Positions 37,502 through 50,200 are shown, numbered from the stretch's first letter. The stretch: DNA of 64,000 nucleotides from Emmonsiellopsis sp. PD_33 (GCA_032988165.1 JANTQF010000097.1:1-64000), one strand, 5' to 3'. Numbers and translations are program-made. The notes: generated from the letters alone by a model not told the origin.

Positions 37502-38899
37502 TTTCTTTTCCATCATGGCAATGAATGCCTTATGTCACTTCGTCAAGGCGAATACATTTAGAGGAACTAGATCCTCCGAACGAGGTACACGTACATATAT
37601 TCCGGTCCGGGAAGCGCTGGTGGGCCGTAGGAGTCTAGTACGAACGAATTCCTCATTCGATCCGCACGGCTTATGTGCCTCCCACTATGCCACCAATCAC
37701 CGCCGATTAAACCTTTGAAATGGCACTTCTCGGCGGTTCCAGCGTCCGTTTAACACATAGCGGCGATCGAAGGTGGGGGGGTACCCAGACAGAGACTGCC
37801 GCTCGCGTGGAATCACTATGAATGGTTACGTTGAATTGGGTTGATGCCGCGGGATTCGTTAGATTTACAGCGAGGAAGGATGTCTTATTGAACCGCGTCT
37901 TCGTCGGCTGATATACAAGCATGTTTGGAGGCCCATTTTTCTATCTCCGTTACCTATCGTCGCCTTCTTCCATTGGTGTGATATACCTTCTTCTCAATCT
38001 CACACTTACAAGAGGTAGATATATGTTTATTGAGTGCCGAATCTTGCTTTATTCTAGTTCAACGTGGATCCCCCCCTTGTCCACGTGGAAACTGAGATGA
38101 CCATCCACCAACTCGAGGCAGGCAATCTTAAAAAGAAAAAGGAAATACATCAAAAAATCATAGACCAGTAGATAATAGCAATTACTACCAAATAAAATCA
38201 ATTATCTACTACGCCCGCGGCCCATTCCACATCCATAGGTGACTAGCTCCTGAGCCTTAACCCGCCCATTGAACCGGCAAAACTCCTCATAATCCTTTTT
38301 AAAAACAACCACGCCTTCCCCTGCCACCAATGCCTATGCCCCTGCCCCTGTCCACCCGATGCTCCAACTCGATATATCCGCCTCGAAATCCCAGCAGGCT
38401 CCATTTCCAAAAGGACCCGAGAGGCTATATATGTAATTGATAGAATAGTATCTACCTCCTTGGCTAGGCGCGGTTTTTTCTTCTTTTTCTACCTTTTTAA
38501 CGTCGTGGTATGAGAGGACTATATTTACTTCCTGGGATAACTAGCTACTTACATGCTTGGATGTCCCATAGGGTCTTTCCGTGCATTCTCCTGATGACAT
38601 TTCATAGCTGAATCGAGTTACTTGCTATGGAATAGCTGATCCAACTCGAATAAAATCCTTTGCTCTATCCCGCTCTATCCCGCTCTGTTTAGATACATAT
38701 AAACAGATGTTTCGTTAGTGTAGTCTATTCTAGTATATATGTATGTACATAAACCCCCCACAGATACATAGGCCGTCGACGGAGCGTGGTGATTATCAGA
38801 TATGAAATCAGCATCCCAAAACCGACTGTTAAGAAAAAAAAAGAGTAAGAAACTCAAATGGGAATAGTTGAATGAAATGATCCACAGACTCATTCATCT
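37502..38899. other. Intergenic region between convergent genes, no gene seen
   Basis: This is 1.4 kb of 3' flank of THOC1 and of the thioesterase gene. It contains a TCCACGTGGA palindrome with a CACGTG core near 38079-38090. No coding frame is convincing. Confidence 0.6.
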
Positions 38900-40113
38900 T
38901 CAGTTTGAACCACCAGGACCCTTCTTCTCCTTCTCCACCTTCAGCTGGTCGACAATATTCTTCGGATCCTTGAACGCGATGGCGACGAATCTGTTTACAT
39001 AGTTTTGTTAGATAGAAGAAAAAGAAAACACTAGAAAAGAAAGAAAGGCGATTTTCTAGAACCGTACTTACTTCGTATGGCTTCCCCGAGCTAGGATTTC
39101 ATTTTGCGTGTTGGTGAATTTGATCGAGGTGTATGCTAGGGTTTTGCCGACTGGAGATAGAATTTTTTGTGTTAGAGGGGATTGATTAGGGGGGTGTTAT
39201 TGCTGTTATATATAATAGACTTGAGGTAGAGAAGGGGGAAGGGCAGAAATAGTTAAGATGTTTCGTACATTTGTCGCATGTGACTTCCTGGATACTCTGT
39301 TAGCGACCTACAAGGTATATAGTAGGGGGGAAAAGGAGAAGGAATAAGATCCCAACTTACTGCTAGAATCTTGTCACCGATTTTACCTCCAGAGTTGAGG
39401 TAGGTCACTGGTAGTTGATCATTTAGTAAAGCGAGGCTATAAAATCTTGAAGTGCATTCAATAGCCATACCGTTGAGATCTGTTGATACTCCTGTCGCAA
39501 AGAGACCTCTTGACGCAACGGCCAAGGAACCGCCTAGGTCAACTATCGACTAACAGTGAGCCAGTTTGGTCAAAAGCATTAAACTAGGCCTGACTGAACA
39601 TACCCATGCTGGCAATTGTTCCCCCATGGAGGATGCCAAGCCGGTTCTATTTAAACGCTCAAAGGTCAGCACTGTGTGGTTAGAGATCCGGGGGGATATA
39701 TACGGACCGTATGCTCCTTCTGAATATCTAGTTCAAAATTAACGACGCCGGGGCGTGCGGCTGTTACTCGAAGCTGTTAGATGCGGGAAAAGTTGGTCAG
39801 TCCGGATTTGGTCCATGGTTGATACTATATATCGAATTCCCAACCACGAATGGTGTAATTAGACTCAAATTGAGGGTGGAAAGCTAGTTCATACACTATC
39901 CAGTAATCTGTATATATTGATTTGCAGTCAGTGATATGTTCTCTGCATATCTGCAATTGCTGGAGAGGGGATGAATACCTCGGTTCTAAGCCGGAAGTGG
40001 CCCTGAAGGACTGCCAGACCTGGATATTTCTCATGGATTAGAGATTGGAATTGACTTTCGGGGAGACCAACATGCTAGACACCTACTGATTGAACGAATT
40101 TAAGGGCAGGCAT
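38900..40113 (-). CDS. Acyl-CoA thioesterase, hotdog-fold PaaI/ACOT13 family
   Basis: Ten exons are inferred: 40113-40087, 40019-39979, 39907-39895, 39773-39708, 39646-39604, 39542-39471, 39407-39361, 39287-39269, 39150-39072 and 38990-38900, giving 165 aa. The joined protein reads as a hotdog thioesterase throughout: NRLGILHGGTIASMVDLGG holds the HGG active-site motif, followed by ATGVSTDLNVTYLNSGGKIG, LAYTSIKFTN and LARGSHTKFVAIAF. Members hydrolyse acyl-CoA thioesters, often in mitochondria. The gene is unusually exon-dense for 1.2 kb and includes a 13-nt exon supplying the residues between PRL and SL of EPRLLDSLRVTAA. The 13-nt exon is the least certain step, although both its splice sites fit (TATACAG / GTATGA) and it restores the family spacing. 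Confidence 0.87.
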
Positions 40114-40377
40114 TTTGAAAAGCGTTAATTGGCAATTCCCTGATGCTTGATACTGCGATCTATAAATTTGGCTCGAGTTGGACAGAAACTCCGACGACGC
40201 GGTTGGTCTGTGCCGCCCGCCGGACTAAATATTATCCCGGCCTCAACCTCCACCAGAGCTTTGGTTGTATTCACCGCTGTCCGTTGTCTTGGGCTTCAAC
40301 AACATCGCCGGCACCCGCTATGATAGATCGGTGACACCTGCTACACGGCGACAGCCCTGCTCCCTACCAGCTCAACA
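40114..40377. promoter_or_regulatory. Shared divergent promoter of the thioesterase and TFB2 genes
   Basis: 264 bp separate the two start codons on opposite strands. No distinctive motif is recognised. Confidence 0.5.
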
Positions 40378-41979
40378 ATGGCTGCGTCCTCTTCCCGCTC
40401 GATGGACTACCTGGAGGGTCTGCCAGGCACCGTCTTCCGCAGGCTCTACCAACAGCCCTCCACTGCTCTAGCTATCTTCCGGCGAATGTTGCCGCACCTT
40501 GGTAAATGCGGAAGCGTGCCTTTGAACAGAAAAGAGACTTTATTTTACGGTTAGCTAATGCCCGGTAGCAAAATGTTTCGTCATGGCCCTTCTCTACATG
40601 AAGGACCCGCTGCCTGCGGCGGACCTGGAGCTGTGGGTGAGGCCCGAGAGTAAACGGTGAGCGCAAAGCTTCTGAGGTCGCAGGGATATATGTAGGAGCT
40701 TCCTGGCTAACGAGAAGGCGAAAGTGAGAGAGACAACGCGTTGTTGATCCTAACCCGATTACATATCCTTTCGAACACTACCACATCTGATCATGTTAGG
40801 GCCTATATGGTCACGGACCCGTTTGCGTCGTCCCTTCGTCAAGCGCTGACGGGAGGCGATAAACAGCAATCTTTCGGAGTCCCATCCGTCACACCAGACG
40901 ACACACCTATATCAGTCGCCCAACTAGATGACTATGCTAGACGGCAGTGGGAGGGCGTCTTGGGATATATGGTTGGAACAAGCGTCTTAGGAGTCCAGCG
41001 GGAAACAGTCACCCTAAGCAAGGGCGTCAAACAACTCCTGCAAGCCTGCCATCTCGTTGAAGTCCGCGATAGGCGTGTGGAAATCACCAAGGAAGGTTTC
41101 GCCTTCGTCCTCCAGGACGTCAATACCCAAGTCTGGCACATTCTCATCCTCTACGTCGAAAACGCCGAACAAATCGGCATGGATAGCGTGGAAGTCCTAT
41201 CCTTCCTCTTCGTCCTTAGCAGCCTGGAACTCGGTCAATCGTACGAAAAGAGACACCTAACAGACACCCAGCTAAAGACCCTCGCGGACCTGACCGACTT
41301 CGGCATCGTCTACCAACATTCCCCCGCCTCTGAAGCAACACGCTTTTACCCAACCCGCCTCGCGACAACCCTTACCTCCGATTCCATTGCGCTGGGCAGC
41401 TCCGTCTCAAACACCCTAACAGCCGGTACCAGCGGCGCCACCTCTACCGACGCCGACACCCCCCAAGGCCCCGGAACAGGTTTCATAATCATAGAAACCA
41501 ACTACCGGTTATACGCCTACACCTCCTCCCCGCTCCAAATCTCCCTAATCGCCCTCTTCACCACCTTAAAATACCGCTTCCCAAACCTAATCACCGGCAA
41601 ACTAACCCGCCAATCCATCCGCCGCGCCGTAGAAATGGGCATCACCGCCGACCAAATAATCTCCTACCTAACCACCCACGCCCACCCGCAAATGCGCAAA
41701 TACCACGCCGCAAAATCCGCCTCCGACGCGGTCGCCGCCGTGCTGCCGCCCACAGTCGTCGACCAAATACGCCTCTGGCAGCTCGAGCGCGACCGGATAA
41801 AAGCCACGCCGGGCTTCTTGTTCAAGGAATTTCTCAACCTGGCGGAATTCGAGAGCACGTGTCGGTACGCGGAGGAGATTGGGGTGCTGGTGTGGAAGTC
41901 GGAGAAGAGGAGGATGTTCTTCGTCACGAGGCATGAGCAGATTGCGGCGTTTTTGAAGGGCAAGAAGAATGGGAAGTGA
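40378..41979 (+). CDS. TFB2: TFIIH core subunit Tfb2 (p52)
   Basis: Three exons: 40378-40501, 40569-40656 and 40725-41979, giving 488 aa, between human p52 and yeast Tfb2 in length. Tfb2 anchors and stimulates the XPB/Ssl2 translocase in TFIIH, acting in Pol II initiation and nucleotide excision repair. Family blocks are MDYLEGLPGTVFRRLYQQPS, the WEGVLGYMVG block, LLQACHLVEV, and IIIETNYRLYAYTSSPLQISL. The C-terminal Tfb2_C part, FKEFLNLAEFESTCRYAEEI to FVTRHEQIAAFL, binds Tfb5. The third exon begins after a purine-rich acceptor (GCGAAAG at 40724), unusual but the only one that gives PESKRERDNALLILTRLHIL. A branch-like GCTAAC lies 14 nt before it. Confidence 0.95.
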
Positions 41980-42609
41980 TTGATGGCCTACCTACCCTGG
42001 TGATGGGTTGGGTTGGGTTGGTTTCGTTTATTGTTCATTTTCTAGGGCAGCGGATGGTTGGGTAGGATATACGGTATATTTTTCTTTCTATCCTGTTTTA
42101 ACCGGTCTTTTTTTAAAAAGGTGGGATTTTTTTTATAAGGTACGTACGTTAACTACATTACGGAGTCTTTTTTTGGTCCGTTTTTCTGGGAAGGTGGGTG
42201 ATGAATTTCTTCCCTTTTTTTTTTTCCATTCACAACGAATGATTTTCCGATATCGTGAAAATATCGTAACGGAACCGGGATATTCCCCCCCTTTTTCTCA
42301 TTTATTTCACCTTTGCTTTTTGACTCATACATGCATTACTATTATATTATTTTGCTTAACGGATCTATGGAAGAGAGAGAAAACATCCAATCATTTGTTT
42401 CATTTGAAGACCCCCATCACCATCACCCGTTTTGTCGTTCCCATCCTCTGCAACCCCCCCCTTTCCCAAACTCCCCAGAGCCATGCCCAAACCTAAACTG
42501 CCGCGCAAATAGTACATACCGGCCATTTCCAACCCGTCCGAACTCCAGACACAGACATGCTTGAGGCATAAAAAAGTTCGAAAAAAAAAAAAAAAAACAT
42601 GAGACCCCC
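41980..42609. other. Convergent intergenic region, no gene seen
   Basis: The stretch is rich in T-runs and pyrimidines and lies between the 3' ends of TFB2 and the next gene. A 162-codon plus-strand frame at 42008-42496 is Phe/Ser-rich and has no family resemblance; it is probably 3' untranslated sequence. Confidence 0.6.
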
Positions 42610-44413
42610 TCAAACCAAACTCCTCCTAACCGTCCGAAACATATTCATCAACCCAATCCCACCACCACCACCACCACCTGCCCCCAAAACCCCATTCTCA
42701 CTACTTTTCCTAATCTTGCCCTTCTCCCCATTCCCAAGGGACGATACCAAGGTTCCCGAACTCAAATCGGACGTACTACCATTACCATGATGTCCCTCGA
42801 CGACGAACCAATTAGTCCACCGATCGCCAAACCGTTTCGTATACACGTCTCGAAACTCCAGAAAACTCTTGCGCGCTTCCGAGGTCGTGCAGGCGTTTTC
42901 TAGGAATATGAAGGCGCGCTTGGCGCGTTGGTCATCTAGGGTTGCGGTGGGGGAGGTGGCGATGTAATGGGTTGGCTGTTGTTTGGGGGATGATGGGGAT
43001 GGATACGGAGATGCGTGTGGGTGTGGGTGTGGTGAGGAGATGGTGTAGTTTATTGTGATGGAGTCGGATTTCGTTTTGAAGGCGTCTTCCTGGTGGAAGG
43101 CGTTGACGAGCGTGGAGAAGCGGCCCAGCCAGTATTGTTGTGGTTGGGCAGTGGAGATCTGAGCAAGGGAGAGGATTTAGCTGAGCGCGATTGCTCTGAA
43201 GAAAGCTTTTGTTTGGGATAGGGATTTTTAGGGGGCTTACAGTTTGGATGTCTTCAACGCTGTCGGTCGATGATGGACATGGGAATATGAGCTCCATCGA
43301 CGCCTGCCCTTTCAAGCTCCCTAGCTGTGGTGCCTTTACAGTATAAACATTCCGATTAAGGGCTGGTACAGGCGGTACTGCAGCAGCATCATCTCCACAA
43401 TAAGCCGGGCTCCTACTGCGCTTGCTACTACGAATAGGCTGGTTCTGGTTCCGGAAGCGATTTATGAAGCTTTCCGTTGGCGCGGGGGGGTTTGGAGTTG
43501 TAGAAGAAGAATATGACGTCAGGTTTATCGCTGTTTGGCTCTTTGGCAACGAACTGGCGTGTTGGAATAATGGCGGTTGCTGGTGATGAGGGGTAAAACA
43601 ATGTCGTGGCCCGAATCCGGACGGGTTCGTGTTGTTGTTCTTGTTGGCTGTTTGCGGTGCCGTTTGCGTCGTCCTCTGTTTTTGAGACATTGAACCCATA
43701 GGCTGTTGTTGTTCGTTTGCTTGCTGTCCGCATAGACCCTTGATGTCCTTGGGCCGTGATTGGCTGCGTGGTATAGATGATCCCTGCCTTCGAGCACTGA
43801 AGGATGAAAACGTGGTTGACTTTGGAAGCGGGAGGTTGCTATATGTATATCTTCTTTTCTGCGGACTGGGTAGCCGGGTCTGTGGCACCTCTCCCGGCGC
43901 GTTTTTGCTTTTTTCATTCCCGCTGTTGGAAGTTTCCTGTTTTCCCTCCTTCGTCTGAGCCGGATTGGATACCTCATAATATGATATGCATGAACTCGCC
44001 GGTGTTGGCTGCAACAGTTGCTTACTCCCGGCCTTTCTGGGCATAGTTCCGCCACCATTGGACGATGCCGTTGTTGTCATTGGCGGCTGAACCCTTGTGC
44101 GGCCTCCCGACGCCACAGCTGATCCTCCGAGCGGACACTCTCCAGAGGCCATGGCACCGTCAGACCGCGACGGTGGTACAGCCGGACTGGCTGGGCACGA
44201 ACCGCTCGTGAGGGATGTAGCTGGCGTAGTACGAACGCTTGAATAATCCGTGGTTGTGTGACGTGGCCGGCGAAGGAACGTGTGCTTTGCGAACCTGTGG
44301 AGGGACTGCGGCAGCGATGCTTTGCGCTTGCGATGCTCAGGCAGTTTGGCATCGCGTGGAGAAGGGTATAGATGAGGAGACGGTGCGGGGTCAGGATACC
44401 GCGAGAGAGGCAT
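42610..44413 (-). CDS. Protein of unknown function with low-complexity N-terminal half
   Basis: Two exons, 44413-43241 and 43158-42610, encode 573 aa. I do not recognise a named domain. The first 380 residues are Ser/Pro/Gln/Asn-rich and look disordered, with basic patches such as KSTTFSSFSARRQ. The second exon is more ordered: QQYWLGRFSTLVNAFHQED, then RAKRAFIFLENACTTSEARK and FRDVYTKRFGDRWTNWFV. This C-terminal block has the look of a conserved filamentous-fungal domain, so the gene is likely real. The end is a Gly-rich loop and a basic tail. The 82-nt intron sits at phase 0. Confidence 0.82.
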
Positions 44414-44728
44414 GTTGTTTTTTTCTGGTTGCCCTGGGATTCGGGTCTCCCCTGGACTGTGTTGTGGCGTGTAGTTATGTGTGCTGAGCTAAGGAGCTGC
44501 AGAATGAAGTATACGGCGCAGTAAGGGGTAGATAGGAGTAGTCAAAGAGGCATAAGTCTGCAGATATAGCATTGAACAGGATGTTGATTCAAGTAAACAC
44601 AGCAAAAAAAAACACAAACAGAGCAGAAAAATGCGAAGTTGTCGCCAGTTGCCGTTTTGGGAAGTGTGTTTGGCAACCTCACTCCTTGAGCCTCACACGG
44701 CATGCGGGCAAATCTCCCCAACATCTCT
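44414..44728. other. Short intergenic spacer
   Basis: This 315-bp spacer lies between two minus-strand genes: the promoter of the unknown-function gene and the 3' flank of the PhzF-like gene. No motif is recognised. Confidence 0.6.
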
Positions 44729-45712
44729 CTACGGCACCACAATGTCTCCCTCGGCCACCTTCGCTGCGCTCCCGCTCAGCTGGATAGTGTCAATCTCCCG
44801 CCCACCCTCCTTCAGCTGCACCTTGAGCCCAATATCACTCCGCCGCCCCATCTCCACCCCCTGAACAACATCAAACACCCCCTTCTCGCCGCCTGCAATC
44901 GCCTGCCCACTCAGCGATAAATACGCAACCAGCCCGCTCGCCGCACTCCCCGTCGCCGGGTCCTCAATTGTGTGCACAAACATCCGGCTCCGAATCACAT
45001 TCCGCCCCTTCACCTCATCCCACACATCCTTCACATAGAAATACGCCGAGAGAGGGGAAGCAAAGTCATCGTCCAAATACCCACCCTGTGACTTGCCCGC
45101 AGATGGGATCCGTTCCCCGCCACTTGCACTCCGCACAGCGGCCAGAGCCTCCAGACTGGGCAACCCGACATGAACGGCCGTCATGCCCTGGACCACAGAG
45201 ACAATGGGGAATCCGCCGCTATAAGTGGCGTCATTGGCATCTAGATACGGCTGCAATGTCGGATGCAGCCGCAGCAGTTCTGCCAGCGGGAGTCTGGTCG
45301 AGTGGATGCGCACATTGTGCGGGATCAGCGCGGAGACCATGTTAGGGTCCTGCGAGGAAATGGATATGGGGATGTCGCCTGCTTTGGTGGTGATGGTTGT
45401 TGGCGCATCGGCTGCCGCTGGCTTGGAATGTAAAAGCAGCCATGACGTCGCGCCAATGGTGGGATGGCCTGCAAATGGAAGCTCTCTGTTGGTGGTAAAG
45501 ATGTCTATGGCTCGCTTGCCGCTGTTTGCTCCTGCGGCCGTGGGGTGGATGAATATTGTCTCGGTGTAGTTGAATTGGCGGGCGATGAGCTGCTTTTGTT
45601 CTTGGCTTATGGGGACATTGTCTGAGAGGAAGACGACGGCTAGCGGGTTCCCTGTGAAGGCTGAGGTCGTGAAGACGTCTAGGGTGACGAAGTGCAGGGT
45701 TGGTTGGGTCAT
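44729..45712 (-). CDS. PhzF-family isomerase/epimerase
   Basis: A single exon encodes 327 aa. PhzF-like proteins have a diaminopimelate-epimerase fold, and PhzF itself isomerises dihydro-hydroxyanthranilate. The substrate of fungal members is mostly unknown. Visible motifs are LDVFTTSAFTGNPLAVVFL, the active-site FNYTET with the general acid/base Glu near residue 51, IDIFTTNRELPFAGHPTIG and the second-half EDPATGSAASGL. Nearby genes do not form a phenazine or other biosynthetic cluster, so a housekeeping or detoxifying role is more likely than antibiotic synthesis. Confidence 0.94.
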   Translation of the reverse strand: MTQPTLHFVTLDVFTTSAFTGNPLAVVFLSDNVPISQEQKQLIARQFNYTETIFIHPTAAGANSGKRAIDIFTTNRELPFAGHPTIGATSWLLLHSKPAAADAPTTITTKAGDIPISISSQDPNMVSALIPHNVRIHSTRLPLAELLRLHPTLQPYLDANDATYSGGFPIVSVVQGMTAVHVGLPSLEALAAVRSASGGERIPSAGKSQGGYLDDDFASPLSAYFYVKDVWDEVKGRNVIRSRMFVHTIEDPATGSAASGLVAYLSLSGQAIAGGEKGVFDVVQGVEMGRRSDIGLKVQLKEGGREIDTIQLSGSAAKVAEGDIVVP

Positions 45713-46439
45713 TGTGGTAAATGTTTTCCTGGACTTGTTTAAGGACTGTTTTGCCCTCTTGGGTTGTTTTCAATTGTGAGAACTTGCTACGCCGGCCCGA
45801 TTGTTGAATAGTTATTTAAGATCTCAAGAACATCCGCATTGAGTCATATTTTCTGCTCGTGAAATAATCGGCAGGGTTCACCCTTCATCAATTTGTCAGC
45901 GATAACTTGAACTCGCGCCTGATGACTGACGACCAATGAACACCCTTTCAGATTCGATGATACGCGTGTTTTGGTTGCTAGTGGAAGTTAGTGGTAAGGG
46001 GAAACAAGTAACTCAGGAACTAATTAGTAAAAAGAACAAGAAAATTGCATGGCCGTTTTATATGCAGGAATCTGATCACAAGTCGGAGTCTCGATACAAT
46101 CAGCCAAAACATTAGGGGTGTATAACTATATCAAAGTCGAATGTATGCTAAAAGATTCCGCTCATGTCCGCTTAGAAAATGGAAGTTAAAAAGGGGTAAA
46201 AAGGGGTAAAAAAGGGGGGTTAAGTAAGGGAAAGGATTCTTGAAAACTCCCCCGCCCGCCCGCCAACCGGCCTCCCTCGTTGTCAGGCTCGGCGCGGGAT
46301 AAGAGTTATCTATATATCATAAATACCAAAACGCTATTGTGACATTATTACCTGCCAACCCAATAAATAAAAGAGGAAAGTAAGAAAGAGGGGAAAAACG
46401 CCCGCCAACATGACGACATCAAGGCTACACATGAACAAA
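45713..46439. other. Intergenic region, no gene seen
   Basis: This is the promoter side of the PhzF-like gene and the 3' flank of TOF1. A short direct repeat of 'aaaaaggggt' occurs at about 46188-46212. Confidence 0.6.
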
Positions 46440-49400
46440 TCACTCCGAATCGCTATCAATAATGAACCCATAAAGCATCTTCGGCCGTCTTGGCGGCCTC
46501 GCAACAGGACCATCCTCATCATCCTCATCGCCATCCGCCGCCCCTTTATCGCCTGCGTTACCACTGGTTTTCACAGGTGAGTTTAATTGTATATCGAACA
46601 GGTTATCGGACATCATCCCATCTTCATCGAAGGCAGGGCCGCGATCGTTCTCTGTGGATGTTGGGGGGGTGTCGTCAAGTGTTTGTAGTTCTGGCCGTGC
46701 TATTGACTTAGCTGGAGAGGATGCTTGTGAGACCATCAGACTATCATCGGGATCGCCATCGCCATCGTCGTCTGATGAGAGTGAATCGCTCCGCCGGCGT
46801 TTACTCTTGCCCTCATCCGCAGTACTTTTCCGTTTACGTCCTGCTGATGGTTTCTTTGTGATCAGGTCTTCGCCATCTTCAAGTCTACCTGTCAACAGCG
46901 CCTGCTGGATTCGCTTTGCTTGGTTCTGCCTTCGTTCTTCTTCACGAGCAAAGAATTCCCTGTCGGCCTCTTCGTCTGATTCGTCGTCACTGGGATTGAT
47001 GTATAGACCACTCTTAATCTTCCGTTGACGGTCCATCGCATTGGCTTGTCGAGCCAGTCGTCTTGCTTCCAACGTTTCTTCATCTGGACCAGGGTCATTT
47101 TCGTCTCGCTTTTTCCGCTTTATTAGTCGTTTCTTCTTCAGCTCGTCCAGCGTATTTGTCTTTGTCCGGAGGTTCGGTGGGAAGAGGATGCCATCGATAT
47201 CATCTTCTCCTTCGGAGTCGTTCCCGAAATCGACTGTGTATGGTTGGTCGCGGGCGGAGGTTGTTGGGTCGACTTCGCGCTTCCGCCGGAGTAAATCCCG
47301 CGGCTCCATCTCGTCGATCTCAGCCTGGGGGTTTGCGCAGTGTTTCTCGATTGACTTTAGAGAGTCTTCGAGGGTCTGCGATGAAAGAGAGGATGGGATC
47401 ATCCATGAGGTTCCGAGAACATCCTCGACCCCTATCCGTTCGAGGCCGGCTAGTGTTAGGAGGAGACGGAAACGACCGTTTTTGAACATGGAAAGCCGGC
47501 ATGCGTCATCGAGCGGTGTGACGGCTAGAGGAACATAAATATATAGATCAATATAAAAAGGGTAGAGTGTCGGATCTTACCAATTGAGGGAGTATTCGCC
47601 ACTGGGGCCTTTTCCCGCGCCTCCCCATCTTGTTGCTCGTCTCCCTCGCCAGCCGCAGCCTCCCTAGCCTCAGCTTCAAGCTCCCAACTCTTCCTTTCGT
47701 TGACCGCGGATTGTAAAATATTGGATAGCCATTCCACCAAATTCTTCTTTCCCTCCATACACAGCGCAGATACAACAATTCCTATCTTTGCATCCAGTGT
47801 CGCAGCAACGCCAGGCTTCACTTCCAATTCAGCAGCAGCCTTCGACTGCGACGAAAAAGTTTGTTTTTCATGCCCATATTCCAGATAATAGACGGTGGCG
47901 TTTATTTTGCTAAATAACATTTCAGTAACAAGTTCTGGACGCTGGCCGATTTTCTTCACAAGTTTTTTGATGATCTGCCGCGTGAGTTCTTCCCACTCTC
48001 TATATATCGGTTTCGAGGAGTCAAGGCCTTCTGGTCCCTTGATCATTTTGTAAAACAGTGCAATGATATCGACGCGGAAGAGAAGAACGCTTAATTCTTG
48101 CTTGAATGCTACCCGGTAGAAAAATCGATGGGCACGTTTCAATTGGTCCATGTCGAGCTCCTTGTAATAGGCAGTTAAAGCTAAGAAGGTGTCGACAGAT
48201 TTCTGGGTGCAAAATCTGGAAGCGAAGCGTTGGAAGTCAAAGGTCCTTTCGACTACGGTTCTATTTGCTTCCTCCATATCGTCTGCTTCGGAATCATTGT
48301 CATTATTGTTATCCGACCCAGCATTTTCAGGGTTAGGAGCGGCTTCCTTCCGCTTTTTCCGTCGGGCTCGTTGGCGAGATCGAATCTGCAGGTTCGCATT
48401 CTGCTTTGAGTATTGCTCTAGTAATCGAAGGAAGACATGGGACAGCTCGGTGCAGGCATCCAAATACCAGAAGCCCTGGTCCTTATAGCCTCGTAGTATT
48501 GTCAATATCCTGTCATGGGTTGTTTCTTCATAGAATATTCGGCTCAGGATGTTATCTGCAATGTCCTGATCTTCATCAAGCGGCGAGTGCATCATTTCCT
48601 GCACCGTTAAGAGGATTTGCGTGAAGCACAGCATACTGGCGTTGAGTTCAGACCAGTCCTTAAAGTCTAGACAGTTCTGCATATGTCTATTCATAGCAAT
48701 GAATGTTTCCTGGTTGAGGACACCAGCAACCAGTCCGAAGCTATCTGGTTCAATATCCCTCGTCGCATTTTTATTTTTCTGACGAAGCTCCTTCTGGCGG
48801 ACACGGCGCACTCGTTCGGCTTCAAGAAACCAGGACACAACATAGAAGAAATGACGAGGCGTAGATTCTGTTATGCGATCGGCTTCGCGTTCGATTGCTT
48901 TGCGGAGATGGGTGAAGAGGGGATTGAAGCCAGAGTCTAGGAACTCTTCCACGAAAGTTCGGAGATGTTTGGTCGCGGAAGAGGTCAGCGGGGTTGGCTT
49001 GTTGAAGTTGTTTACAGACGTATCAACACCTCCTCGTCTAGCCTTCGGTTTGTTCCATCTCTTCGTCTTATCCATCTTTAGGAAGGTTGTGCGATCGTCC
49101 TTGAGGACGTCCTGACCTGAAACAGTGGAGACCTTTTCATCGTCCCGCTTAACCCAGATCATAGTTCCAAATCGGCCGTGCCTTGTTGGAGCTGTTTTCG
49201 AGTACTCTCTTTTAAGGTGGGATTCTTTGTCAAGAAGTGTTTCGAGCTCGTTCGCACTTTCAACACTTCGTTGGGAATCATCCATGAACAATTTCTTGAT
49301 ATTAACACCCTTGACAATATGAAATATGATTTCCAGAACGATCACATCCTGGAAAGTAAAATCATCCCCCATATTGGAACACATTGTCAGCAGGAGCGCA

Positions 49401-50200
49401 AAAACATCTTGTTCATGAAAAGCGTTTATGGTAGCCGATTTTGAGGCTTCCTCCTCATCTCCCTCGGTTGCCAGGTGGGGCGAGGGTGTTATTATCGCAA
49501 TGTTTCGGAATAGATAGAGCATGAGCTTTAGAATGCCTTCGTCACGAGATGATCGCTCGGAACGGGGAACGGTCATGCTAGGTAGTGCAATTCGGATGAC
49601 TGAGCGTAGAATTGCTGTCGTATCACTCCCAAGAATTCCACGCTTATATAGTACTTGCGCATGCTGCAAGTAAGGCGTATGTCTATGGTGATTGACCGTC
49701 ATCTGGCTGTGAATTTCGAGCGGCCATGTCAGGGGAACAAGCAATTCCACTATATGGATACCATTATTAGCTGCCACGTGCGAACATAACGGAATTGGAA
49801 GCAATTGGATTCTCACAGCATGCCAACATAATTCTCGACTTGTGTTTGTCCTCTTGGGCCGAATCCCCCCACAACGCAAGAATGGGAAGCAAGTCTCGAT
49901 TCACCAAATTTGCTTCGGCCAAGCAGCGCGCAACGTCCATGCGGTTGGCCTTTTCGTCGTAGAATTTGAGCCATTTCTTAAGGTCGCGCAGACAGGCGAG
50001 CGCATCGTCTCCTAACACGTATTTCCCTGTGTCGCTGCTCCCGGAGCCTCCCAGCTACAGAAATTGCACGTCGTCAGCCAAGCGATTTCATATCCAATGG
50101 ACAAACTGCTGGAGGGACATACTGCGGTGATGAGGCTGTAGACATAAGCCCGCACCTCCGGGTCCACCACCTGCACCGACTGCACAGATTCGGGCTCCAT
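46440..50200 (-). CDS. TOF1: Replication fork protection protein Tof1/Swi1 (Timeless family)
   Basis: Four exons: 50200-50123, 50054-49817, 49749-47581 and 47524-46440, giving 1189 aa, in the usual range. Tof1 with Csm3 forms the fork-protection complex that pauses and stabilises replication forks and helps checkpoint signalling. The Timeless N-terminal domain spans roughly residues 20-300 (VPLTWPLEIH, LPSMTVPRSERSSRDEGILK, FEM-like FTFQDVIVLEI). The middle part carries HGRFGTMIWVKR and RHFFYVVSWFLEAER. The C-terminal part is acidic with interspersed basic runs, including GRKRKSTADEGKSKRRRSD, a probable nuclear localisation signal. It ends MLYGFIIDSDSE, a terminal motif common to fungal members. 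All junctions keep frame. Confidence 0.95.

Noticed and set aside
42008..42496. 162-codon plus-strand frame after TFB2
   Set aside because: It is Phe/Ser/Thr-rich sequence from T-runs just downstream of a stop codon, best explained as 3' untranslated sequence.
44729..45712. Phenazine biosynthesis cluster
   Set aside because: Only one PhzF-fold protein is present and the neighbours are housekeeping genes.
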